The translations under genes and the position numbers were made by a program. The notes under the pieces were generated by a model. The model made no database searches. It was not told the origin of the DNA and saw nothing but the letters and a program-made list of their open reading frames with translations. Shown in pieces: positions 1 to 4,993 of a stretch of DNA of 8,564 nucleotides. Location of the stretch: the NCBI GenBank assembly GCA_021788565.1, contig JAJYKO010000181.1, positions 1 through 8,564 on the forward strand, written 5' to 3'. Source of the stretch: Chloroflexota bacterium. GTDB lineage: Bacteria > Chloroflexota > UBA6077. Positions within the stretch are counted from its first letter, which is position 1; every line of letters starts with the position of its first letter.

Positions 1-22
1 ATTTTGAACGGATCGATATCGC

Positions 23-307
23 CTATCGGATGACAGTTGTCGAAGCAGCTGGCGACATGCGCAGGAACAGCGTGAGTGAGCGTTCGATGGTAGCCTTCTT
101 CACCTCGGAGGACTGGGTCTCGACCAGGCACTCCTCCATTCGGGCCGCAACCACGCTCAACGCGACTCTGTCCAGGTCAGCGCGAGCATCCATTATTCGG
201 GTAATCATATCCTCGCAAGGCCGGCCTTCCTCCAGCATTCGTTGGATTCCGTTGACCTGCTCTTCTACTCGCCTGAGCCCTGCCAGGATCCCTCGGCTAT
301 ATCTCAT
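23..307 (-). CDS. CsoR/FrmR-family repressor, CstR-like (persulfide-sensor type)
   Basis: A 94-residue all-helical DNA-binding repressor of the CsoR/RcnR/FrmR/CstR family (DUF156). The family core is seen from residue 12 (RRVEEQVNGIQRMLEEG) through the second helix (ARADLDRVAL). Cys31 (GRPCED) and Cys60 (MEECL) fall exactly at the two thiols that S. aureus CstR uses to sense persulfide. The copper ligand His of true CsoR, four residues before the second Cys, is Arg56 here. The family binds DNA when reduced or ligand-free and releases it on thiol modification or metal binding, so a persulfide/polysulfide sensor is more likely than a Cu(I) sensor. ATG start at 307 with an AGAAGGG Shine-Dalgarno about 11 nt upstream. 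It is divergent from the MFS gene. Its own promoter carries the GAGCnnnnGCTC operator rather than a CsoR-type site, but a CsoR-type operator lies at 4913-4929 between two ferredoxin genes. Family assignment is secure; the CstR subtype is inferred from ligand residues. Confidence 0.9.
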   Translation of the reverse strand: MRYSRGILAGLRRVEEQVNGIQRMLEEGRPCEDMITRIMDARADLDRVALSVVAARMEECLVETQSSEVKKATIERSLTLFLRMSPAASTTVIR

Positions 308-400
308 TTCGCATTTATCCCTTCTAGGGCCCTCTGCTGGCTCTTACGGAATGGCGCGCTTCCTCCCCGGTGCAACAGCAACCGCCCCCCCTGCTCGCTG

Positions 401-417
401 TTATGAGCGTAAGCTCA
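401..417 (-). promoter_or_regulatory. Operator copy 1 (TGAGC-N4-GCTCA) at the cstR-like promoter
   Basis: Perfect 5-bp inverted repeat TGAGC (404-408), GTAA, GCTCA (413-417). Read along the minus strand it is TGAGCTTACGCTCATAA, matching GAGC-N4-GCTCATAA at the MFS and DUF134 promoters in the same direction relative to transcription. It covers roughly -7 to +7 of the predicted start site. The binding protein is not identified; see the copies at 558-569 and 3482-3493. Confidence 0.7.
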
Positions 418-445
418 GAATATTCCGTGGAGGCGGTGCTGTCAA
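417..445 (-). promoter_or_regulatory. Sigma70-type promoter of the cstR-like gene
   Basis: On the minus strand, TTGACA (445-440) is separated by exactly 17 nt from TATTCT (422-417). Transcription would begin near 410, giving a leader of about 100 nt before the ATG at 307. The operator-like inverted repeat at 404-417 abuts and overlaps the -10, so a bound protein would block initiation. Confidence 0.7.
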
Positions 446-522
446 GCAGGGTGCGCAACGCGGTTGCACCGACAGCCCATGTGGCACCTGGTTCCTGCGG
501 GGTTGAAACGGCAATCCTCCGA

Positions 523-551
523 TTGACAACACCGACATGGCTCTCTACGAT
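523..551 (+). promoter_or_regulatory. Sigma70-type promoter of the MFS gene
   Basis: Consensus TTGACA (523-528), 17-nt spacer, TACGAT (546-551). The predicted start site near 558 coincides with the first base of the palindrome at 558-569, leaving a short leader of about 30 nt before the GTG at 590. Confidence 0.75.
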
Positions 552-556
552 GTTGA

Positions 557-573
557 AGAGCATATGCTCATAA
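557..573 (+). promoter_or_regulatory. Operator copy 2, GAGCATATGCTC palindrome at the MFS start site
   Basis: GAGCATATGCTC (558-569) is a perfect 12-bp palindrome. With its flanks (AGAGCATATGCTCATAA, 557-573) it is identical over 17 nt to the minus-strand sequence at 3494-3478 in front of the DUF134 gene. Its position at +1 to +12 relative to the TTGACA/TACGAT promoter is typical of a repressor roadblock. Confidence 0.8.
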
Positions 574-589
574 GGGAGTATGACGCGCG

Positions 590-1855
590 GTGCAGTTCAC
601 CTACATTCCCATTCAGGCGGCAGGGCGCGGGATTTCGTTCGTCGGCAGGCAGGCGCACGATTGGAAGGTCACAGTAGCACGAACGTCGCTGGACAGGCTC
701 GTCTACCAGATGGTCTACCCCTACCTGTCCATCTACATCGTCGCCCTCGGTGCGACGGCAACCCAGCTGGGGGCGATAAACAGCGCGGGCATGCTGGCAG
801 CTGCCGCCCTGGGGCCATCGACAGGCTGGCTCATCGATCGGATTGGCACGAAGAAAATCTATCTGGCCGGCATCGGCATGCTGATCGTCTCATACCTGAC
901 CTACGCGCTGTCCCAGAACTGGCTGATGGCGATGGTGGCCATGGTGGGATACTGGCTGGGATACTCGACCAGCATCCTCGGCTGTGCCACGGTATGCGGG
1001 AACTGCCTGGTGACCCGCGATCGTGCCACCGGGATGATGATCTGCGAAACCGTGGCCGCGGGGCTGCTTGGAATGGCCGGTCCGCTGATAGGGGCGTGGC
1101 TCGTAGCCAGCTCTGGCGGAGTGGAAGTCGGTGCTATTCGCCCCCTGTTTCTCGTCGCGACGGTTACGACGGTGGGAACGTTCGCACTGGTGATGACCCA
1201 GCTGTCCGATCGGCGGTGGGCGAACGTACGCGGCACCCCGAGGGGCATGTTCGGGGACCTGCATCAGGTGCTGAAGGAGGGGCGGTACCTCAAGCGATGG
1301 CTTGCCGCCACCTCGGTCGGCCAACTTCCACTGGCCATGGTCTTCCCGTTCTCCCAGGTATACGCCCACGAGATAAAGGGCGCTGATGCCTACACATTGG
1401 GAGCGATGGTCACGGCGTGTGCCGTGACGTCCATCGTCTTCGCCATTCCTCTGGGGAGGTTCGCCGATCGGTCAGGCAGGAAGACGGTTCTCTACATGGC
1501 GATGCCGCTCTTCTGGCTCTCCAACCTCGTTCTCGTGTGGGCTCCCAACTCGGCGTTCCTGATCGTGGCGGGTGCTCTCCAGGGTTTCTACTACATAGGG
1601 GGTCCCATCCAGTCGGCAATGGAGAGGGAGTTGGTTCCTGCTCACCAGATGGGCCGCTGGCTCGGCATCACTCGCTTCTCTCGGATGCTCGTCAGCTCCA
1701 TCATGGCGATGGTAGCGGGCGTGATGTGGGACAAAGTCGGCCCGCAGTACCTTTTCGTTGGATTTGTGGCTATAGACCTCCTCGTGCGCCTGCCCTTGCT
1801 TGTGCAAGTGCCCGAGACCCTACGCAGAGGGATTGAGGTGGTGGTACGCCTCTAA
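590..1855 (+). CDS. Major facilitator superfamily transporter
   Basis: A 421-residue integral membrane secondary transporter of about twelve helices; its substrate cannot be told from sequence. The MFS motif A is seen twice, once per half: GWLIDRIGTKK at 79-89 and GRFADRSGRKT at 289-299. A hydrophilic central loop lies at about 206-235. The first 35 residues are an ordinary cytoplasmic leader. GTG start at 590; GGGAG at 574-578 gives an 11-nt spacing, and the ATG at 580 is in another frame. Three cysteines cluster in the fourth helix (Cys132, Cys136, Cys139), which is unusual and might relate to thiol or metal chemistry. It is divergent from the cstR-like gene and shares an operator type with it and with DUF134, so export or import linked to sulfur, metal or thiol stress is plausible but unproven. 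The 3' end forms part of a hairpin facing the convergent MBL gene. Confidence 0.9.
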   Translation: MQFTYIPIQAAGRGISFVGRQAHDWKVTVARTSLDRLVYQMVYPYLSIYIVALGATATQLGAINSAGMLAAAALGPSTGWLIDRIGTKKIYLAGIGMLIVSYLTYALSQNWLMAMVAMVGYWLGYSTSILGCATVCGNCLVTRDRATGMMICETVAAGLLGMAGPLIGAWLVASSGGVEVGAIRPLFLVATVTTVGTFALVMTQLSDRRWANVRGTPRGMFGDLHQVLKEGRYLKRWLAATSVGQLPLAMVFPFSQVYAHEIKGADAYTLGAMVTACAVTSIVFAIPLGRFADRSGRKTVLYMAMPLFWLSNLVLVWAPNSAFLIVAGALQGFYYIGGPIQSAMERELVPAHQMGRWLGITRFSRMLVSSIMAMVAGVMWDKVGPQYLFVGFVAIDLLVRLPLLVQVPETLRRGIEVVVRL

Positions 1856-1873
1856 TCCCAGAGTCGTACCACC
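1840..1873. terminator. Hairpin between convergent genes, possible bidirectional terminator
   Basis: GGTGGTACG (1840-1848) pairs with CGTACCACC (1865-1873). The stem continues inward as CTCT/AGAG after one C/T mismatch and closes on the 6-nt loop AATCCC. It spans the last codons and stop of the MFS gene and ends 8 bp before the MBL stop. Neither strand has a U-tract, so it is terminator-like in position and strength but not a canonical intrinsic terminator. Confidence 0.6.
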
Positions 1874-1880
1874 CATGGCC

Positions 1881-2720
1881 TCACAGCTCCCATTCGGAGA
1901 CGGTGCCGACGTTATTGAAGAAGAATCTGTCGCCGAACTCGTGAGCGAGGCGCGCCGACGCCGCCAGTCCGGTGCAGTGGGAGACCCCTAGCTTCTGGAT
2001 GTCGAACCCCCGCAGCGCATCCACGGTTTTCGAGAGCTGCTCCGCGGTGGAGAAGCTCAGGTGCGTGCCTCCCAGCACGGCGAAGATTCTGCCCTCCTCG
2101 GCTACCTCCTGTGCCCTGTGGAGGGTGTTCACCATGCCGCTGTGGGCACAGCCGAGTAGCACCACCAGCCCCCTGGGCGTCTTTACCACTAGCGACTGGT
2201 CGTCCGGCACCTCGTCCTGCTGCCAACCGCCTGGCGCCTTCACTACCAGATCGGCATCCAGCCTCTCGAATGACGTGGTCCTCGGGACCGGGCCGGTGGT
2301 CATCACATCCCGACTGATGCGATCGGGCCCGTCAGAGAACTGGAACGTCGCACCCATGGCTTCCAACTGCTCGCGCACGTACATCAACCCCGCGTACCTT
2401 GGCCTCCTTTCCGCCTTGCGAGCGACGTACCGAGGTCTCCAGATCTGGGAGTGTGCGTGAACACTCACCTCCCCGGTCTGGGCCAGCACGTCCCTGAGGC
2501 CGCCTGTGTGGTCCTGATGGCCGTGGCTGAGAACGATGTGGTCGGCCCGAGACAGATCGACGCCGAGAGCCCGAGCGTTGTGGACGGCGGTGCCGGTCTG
2601 CCCCGTATCCAGCAGGACGCGGAGAGCGTCGACCTCCAGCAACATCGAGAGGCCGTGCTCGGCCAGGGTGTTGAACTTGGTGGCGGTATTCTCGGCCAGG
2701 GTCGTGATCCTGATATGCAT
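1881..2720 (-). CDS. MBL-fold metallohydrolase, COG1237 type
   Basis: 279 residues from the chosen start. The metal-binding signature HGHQDHTGG is at residues 66-74 (ligands His66, His68, Asp70, His71). Later family blocks are GCAHSGMVNTL (His193), GGTHL (His220) and SHCTG near 247-251. This series matches the family often annotated as 7,8-dihydropterin-6-yl-methyl-4-(beta-D-ribofuranosyl)aminobenzene 5'-phosphate synthase-like. That archaeal activity should not be transferred; a cytoplasmic Zn/Fe hydrolase of unknown substrate is the safe call. The frame stays open to an ATG at 2795, but GGAGG at 2730-2734 lies 9 nt before the ATG at 2720, where homology-like sequence (HIRITTLAEN) begins. 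It lies 229 nt downstream of the DUF134 gene on the same strand, and I see no convincing separate promoter, so co-transcription is likely. Confidence 0.9.
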   Translation of the reverse strand: MHIRITTLAENTATKFNTLAEHGLSMLLEVDALRVLLDTGQTGTAVHNARALGVDLSRADHIVLSHGHQDHTGGLRDVLAQTGEVSVHAHSQIWRPRYVARKAERRPRYAGLMYVREQLEAMGATFQFSDGPDRISRDVMTTGPVPRTTSFERLDADLVVKAPGGWQQDEVPDDQSLVVKTPRGLVVLLGCAHSGMVNTLHRAQEVAEEGRIFAVLGGTHLSFSTAEQLSKTVDALRGFDIQKLGVSHCTGLAASARLAHEFGDRFFFNNVGTVSEWEL

Positions 2721-2729
2721 GTACAGGAG

Positions 2730-2734
2730 CCTCC
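2730..2734 (-). promoter_or_regulatory. Ribosome binding site deciding the MBL start
   Basis: GGAGG on the minus strand, 9 nt upstream of the ATG at 2720. The upstream in-frame ATGs at 2795 and 2747 have weaker or no Shine-Dalgarno sequences. Confidence 0.7.
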
Positions 2735-2866
2735 AATATCGCTTCATCTGATTGAGGAGCCGCTCCCAGAGCCGCTCCAGCCCATCCGCCGGCACTCCTC
2801 CGCCCTGCTCTGTGACCGCCCTACCGCTAGACCCTGGTGCTCAGTCAAACAGCGTTTGCTGGATCC

Positions 2867-2922
2867 TGGAATCGAGGCTTCAGCCAGCCGTACCAGTATC
2901 ACCCGCTGAAGCGTCGATTCCA
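2867..2922. repeat. Large inverted repeat between DUF134 and MBL genes
   Basis: An 18-nt left arm (TGGAATCGAGGCTTCAGC, 2867-2884) pairs with 2905-2922 at 17 of 18 positions, with one internal G/G mismatch and a 20-nt loop. It begins 27 nt past the DUF134 stop. No U-tract follows on either strand, so it could be a processing or mRNA-stability element, a weak terminator, a protein-binding site or a small mobile repeat. Confidence 0.75.
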
Positions 2923-2949
2923 CTACGTCAGTAAACGTGTGACCGAACC

Positions 2950-3462
2950 CTAGTCTCGCGCTGCGTCGCGATTGTGCCGGTGATTACCTGGTCCGTGCCC
3001 TTCCGCGACGGACCTACCCTCCGGCACAGTTACACCGCGCTCATTCGGCGCGCCGGGCGATAGGTGGAGATCGGCCGTCTTCTCCTCGCAGTTGGGGCAG
3101 GCCACAGGGATGCCTCTAGTGAGAAGCTGCTCCCAGGAGTGGCCACAATGCCGGCAGCGCAAGTGCATGGGGGCCACCTCGTAGTCCCCACCTTCGATCT
3201 CCAGCGCCTTCCCTGTGACCAGCGCCTCCGCTACCTTCCGGTGGGCCTCATCCTGAATCCGCTGGAAGGTCTGACGGGAGACAGCCATCTCCCTGGCAGC
3301 CTCCTCCTGCTCGAGCCCCAAGAGGTCCTTGAGCCGCAGCGCCTCCAACTCGTCCACCGAGAGCCTCACCTCCTCAAGGAGCCTCATGGGTATGCCCCTG
3401 GGCTTGAAGTAGGTGACCCCCGGCACGAAACAGACCCTCCTGGGCTTCCTGGGTCTTGCCAC
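2950..3462 (-). CDS. DUF134-family HTH regulator with C-terminal zinc ribbon
   Basis: 170 residues. The N-terminal half is a clear DUF134 (PF02001) protein: basic start ARPRKPRRV, then YFKPRGIP (18-25), LSVDELEALRL (34-44), and a helix-turn-helix in QEEAAREMAVSRQTFQRI (52-69), like the sigma-region-4 fold. Residues 103-125 add a zinc ribbon (Cys103-x2-Cys106, Cys122-x2-Cys125), and a His-rich polar tail ends the protein. DUF134 proteins are predicted transcription factors, often near NifX/NafY-domain and Mrp/NBP35-type Fe-S genes, neither of which is in this window. GTG start at 3462 with GAAGGGGG a few bases upstream. The promoter is overlaid by GAGCATATGCTC, the same site found before the MFS gene, which suggests autoregulation. 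The MBL gene follows on the same strand. Confidence 0.9.
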   Translation of the reverse strand: MARPRKPRRVCFVPGVTYFKPRGIPMRLLEEVRLSVDELEALRLKDLLGLEQEEAAREMAVSRQTFQRIQDEAHRKVAEALVTGKALEIEGGDYEVAPMHLRCRHCGHSWEQLLTRGIPVACPNCEEKTADLHLSPGAPNERGVTVPEGRSVAEGHGPGNHRHNRDAARD

Positions 3463-3477
3463 CGCGCCCCCTTCTCA

Positions 3478-3494
3478 TTATGAGCATATGCTCT
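3478..3494 (-). promoter_or_regulatory. Operator copy 3, GAGCATATGCTC palindrome at the DUF134 start site
   Basis: Perfect 12-bp palindrome at 3482-3493. On the minus strand AGAGCATATGCTCATAA (3494-3478) is identical to 557-573. It covers the predicted transcription start (about 3492), 5 nt past the -10. Confidence 0.8.
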
Positions 3495-3498
3495 CATC

Positions 3499-3527
3499 AT
3501 CATATGGTGAGAGCCCGCGAAAGTCAA
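3499..3527 (-). promoter_or_regulatory. Sigma70-type promoter of the DUF134 gene
   Basis: Minus strand TTGACT (3527-3522), 17-nt spacer, TATGAT (3504-3499). A second CATATG-centred imperfect palindrome (TCATCATATGGTGA, 3497-3510) overlaps this -10. Its centre is 16 bp from the centre of the main operator, so two sites on roughly adjacent helical turns may exist. Confidence 0.75.
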
Positions 3528-3541
3528 GGTCTGGCACGCGG

Positions 3542-3550
3542 TGGTATAAT
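3542..3550 (+). promoter_or_regulatory. Extended -10 promoter for the GAF leader transcript
   Basis: TGGTATAAT is a consensus TG-n-TATAAT extended -10. The -35 region (AGTCAA at 3522-3527) is poor, as is common with extended -10 promoters. The start site would be near 3556, about 268 nt before the GAF start codon, so the transcript has a long leader. Confidence 0.6.
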
Positions 3551-3613
3551 GTCTCTACAATACCGTAGAAGCTTGTTCTGGCGCGCGGCGCTCGGTGACC
3601 GGTGGGCATCGAA

Positions 3614-3657
3614 AGCCAGCTTCGGCACGGGGCTGCCGGGGCTGGCTATTGTTCTTT
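3614..3657 (+). terminator. Terminator-like hairpin in the GAF leader (possible attenuator or sRNA end)
   Basis: AGCCAGC (3614-3620) pairs with GCTGGCT (3641-3647). Nested inside is CGGCA (3623-3627) with TGCCG (3634-3638). The stem is followed by ATTGTTCTTTA, a U-rich run. It lies between the extended -10 at 3542-3550 and the GAF gene, so termination would yield an RNA of about 100 nt and readthrough would express GAF. Two further hairpins follow, 3710-3729 (CCGGCC/GGCCGG) and 3751-3770. No known riboswitch class was recognised. Confidence 0.5.
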
Positions 3658-3750
3658 ATGAAGGGGGGGATGTGGCGCTCCGACGCTCACGTTGCCATCA
3701 GAAGCTATTCCGGCCAGATTGCGGGCCGGGACTCGCCAGCGTAGCCGAGA

Positions 3751-3770
3751 GATGACCCTCGCGGGTCATC
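3751..3770 (+). repeat. Perfect hairpin GATGACCC-TCGC-GGGTCATC upstream of GAF
   Basis: An 8-bp perfect stem with a TCGC tetraloop, 43 nt before the GGGAGG ribosome binding site. With no U-tract it is more likely a leader RNA structure or protein-binding site than a terminator. Confidence 0.6.
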
Positions 3771-3823
3771 GCCAGCATGGCCGTTCGGTCCCAGGAACCG
3801 GTCCGGACGGATGGGAGGCTGTG

Positions 3824-4420
3824 ATGAGGATGTCGGATGAGTCCTACTGCCGTTACTATCACGCCCTCTACCGCGTGGCCGCGACGATCAACTCGAGCCT
3901 CGACCCTGGAGCCGTGTTGCAGGCTATCGTCCAGAACACCACCGAGGCGATGGGTGTGAAGGCATGCTCCATAATGCTGCTCAGCCCTGATAGACGGGAG
4001 CTGCGCCATAGCGCCACCTATGGACTGAGCAACACCTACCTCAAGAAGGGGCCTGTGAGCGTCGACCTTAGCATGGCCGAGGCGCTGAAAGGGCGCTCCA
4101 TCTCGGTGCGGGACGCGGGCTCCGACCCGAGGGTTCAGTATGGGCGCCAGAACACGGCGGAAGGGATTGCCTCGATGCTTTCGGTGCCCATGCGACTGCG
4201 TGGGCAGATCATCGGTGTCATGAGGATCTACTCCGGCGAACCGACGGATTTCGACCACGAGGACACTGAGTTCGTGGAGGCGGCCGCCCATCTGGGTGCG
4301 ATTGCCCTGGAGAACGCCCGCCGCCACGACGAGCTCCAGTACAACTACGATATGATCACTCGCTACGTCTACAGCGATACCTGGGTGGGACAGCTGTGGT
4401 CTACAGAGAAGACCGCCTAA
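3824..4420 (+). CDS. GAF-domain sensory protein
   Basis: 198 residues, essentially one GAF domain (about 26-175). N-terminal sequence LYRVAATINSSLDPGAVLQAIVQNTTEAMGV is the usual helix entry to GAF sensors. It continues with ACSIMLLSPDRREL, a central AEGIASMLSVPMRLRGQIIGVMRIY strand block and the exit helix FVEAAAHLGAIALENAR. No kinase, GGDEF or HTH output domain follows; the last 25 residues end in RYVYSDTWVG. It is therefore a stand-alone ligand or redox sensor likely acting through a partner. Start chosen at ATG 3824 because GGGAGG (3813-3818) lies 5 nt upstream; the frame is open upstream to 3692 but that stretch does not resemble protein. It is divergent from DUF134, and a strong terminator hairpin follows at 4454-4478. 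Only Cys9 and Cys48 could serve thiol sensing. Confidence 0.85.
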   Translation: MRMSDESYCRYYHALYRVAATINSSLDPGAVLQAIVQNTTEAMGVKACSIMLLSPDRRELRHSATYGLSNTYLKKGPVSVDLSMAEALKGRSISVRDAGSDPRVQYGRQNTAEGIASMLSVPMRLRGQIIGVMRIYSGEPTDFDHEDTEFVEAAAHLGAIALENARRHDELQYNYDMITRYVYSDTWVGQLWSTEKTA

Positions 4421-4453
4421 AGACAAGCGGCCGACTCTACAGTTCGGCGAGGA

Positions 4454-4478
4454 GCCGGGAGCATCCATAGCTCCCGGC
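4454..4478 (+). terminator. Rho-independent-like terminator after GAF
   Basis: GCCGGGAGC (4454-4462) pairs perfectly with GCTCCCGGC (4470-4478) around a 7-nt loop, followed by CCCATTCTTCC, a modest pyrimidine tail. It begins 33 nt after the GAF stop. Confidence 0.75.
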
Positions 4479-4510
4479 CCCATTCTTCCCGGAGGCCGCC
4501 CGGAGAGTGA

Positions 4511-4597
4511 CCACCAAGTCACAAAGAACACAAAGAGGCGCTACGAAATCCTCTGGTGAAGCACCGTGACATTCGTGTCCTTCGTGCCTTTGTGCCT
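4511..4597. repeat. Intergenic inverted repeat of CACAAAG/CACGAAG units
   Basis: The left part (4511-4536) contains CACCAAG, CACAAAG, CACAAAG at 8-10 nt intervals. The right part (4571-4597), read on the minus strand, contains CACAAAG, CACGAAG, CACGAAT with the same rhythm, so the two halves face each other. This pattern resembles dispersed intergenic repeats seen in many environmental bacterial genomes. It lies in the 218-bp gap between GAF and the first ferredoxin. Confidence 0.55.
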
Positions 4598-4638
4598 GTC
4601 GGATAAGTCGCCGCTGAAGCGGGCGGAGCGGAATAGGG

Positions 4639-4857
4639 TCAGGCTCTAGCCTGGAAACGGCCGTTGGGGGTTGGAGTGTTGTCCGGTACTTCCTTGAAGA
4701 CGCGGCAGCTCGAGGTGCAGCGCCCGCACTCGATGCAGGTCTCTTTGTCTATTGTGGGGGCACTGTACCCCTCCTGCTGCAGCGCGCCAGTGGGGCAGAC
4801 ACGGAGGGTGGGGCAGCGATGGTTCTGAGGGCAATATTGCGACTGGACCAGGATCAT
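4639..4857 (-). CDS. Small 7-Cys ferredoxin-like Fe-S protein A
   Basis: 72 residues, a cytoplasmic electron-transfer protein of the bacterial ferredoxin fold. Motif 1 is Cys9-x5-Cys15-x5-Cys21-Pro (CPQNHRCPTLRVCPTGAL), instead of the usual CxxCxxCxxxCP. Motif 2 is the standard Cys41-x2-Cys44-x2-Cys47-x3-Cys51. Seven cysteines leave one cluster short of a Cys ligand, so one 4Fe-4S plus a 3Fe-4S or a cluster with a non-Cys ligand is possible. ATG at 4857 with GAGGTGG about 6 nt upstream. It is divergent from a second ferredoxin of the same unusual spacing, with a CsoR-type operator between them. The C-terminal tail (NTPTPNGRFQARA) is polar and probably disordered. Confidence 0.85.
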   Translation of the reverse strand: MILVQSQYCPQNHRCPTLRVCPTGALQQEGYSAPTIDKETCIECGRCTSSCRVFKEVPDNTPTPNGRFQARA

Positions 4858-4909
4858 GAAACCACCTCGGAGTAAAAGTGCCGCGCTTGCGCGGCCGGAA
4901 GGGTACTGC

Positions 4910-4939
4910 TAGATACCCCATAGGGGTATATGGTACAAT
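4910..4939. promoter_or_regulatory. Overlapping divergent promoters of the two ferredoxin genes
   Basis: Plus strand: extended -10 TGGTACAAT (4931-4939) with a weak -35. Minus strand: TTGTAC (4938-4933), 17-nt spacer, TATCTA (4915-4910). The two promoters overlap almost completely, so one operator at 4913-4929 can control both directions. Confidence 0.6.
4913..4929. promoter_or_regulatory. CsoR/CstR-type operator
   Basis: ATACCCC (4913-4919), ATA, GGGGTAT (4923-4929) is a perfect 7-bp inverted repeat of the TACCC/GGGTA style recognised by CsoR-family repressors. It sits inside the spacers of both divergent ferredoxin promoters. A CsoR-family gene lies at 23-307 in the same window, and no similar site was seen in front of that gene. 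Confidence 0.75.
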
Positions 4940-4993
4940 CCGGTCGCCGGACGGTCAAGTCCGAGCCATCTGCCGATTTCCTGGGGGTTTGCC

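Noticed and set aside
580..1386. Plus-strand open frame of 268 codons starting at ATG 580
   Set aside because: It overlaps the MFS gene in another frame, its composition is His/Arg/Gly-rich without any domain, and its ATG sits only 1 nt after the Shine-Dalgarno sequence.
2820..2848. Possible separate promoter for the MBL gene (TTGACT on the minus strand at 2848-2843)
   Set aside because: At a 16-18 nt spacing the -10 would be GC-rich (GGTAGG-like), too poor to support a call.
2451..2909. Plus-strand frames opposite the MBL gene
   Set aside because: They are antisense shadows of a gene with clear catalytic motifs; their peptides carry no motif.
3549..3755. Small plus-strand frame starting at ATG 3549 in the GAF leader
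   Set aside because: Its ATG is inside the -10 element, no ribosome binding site precedes it, and the predicted peptide has no recognisable features.
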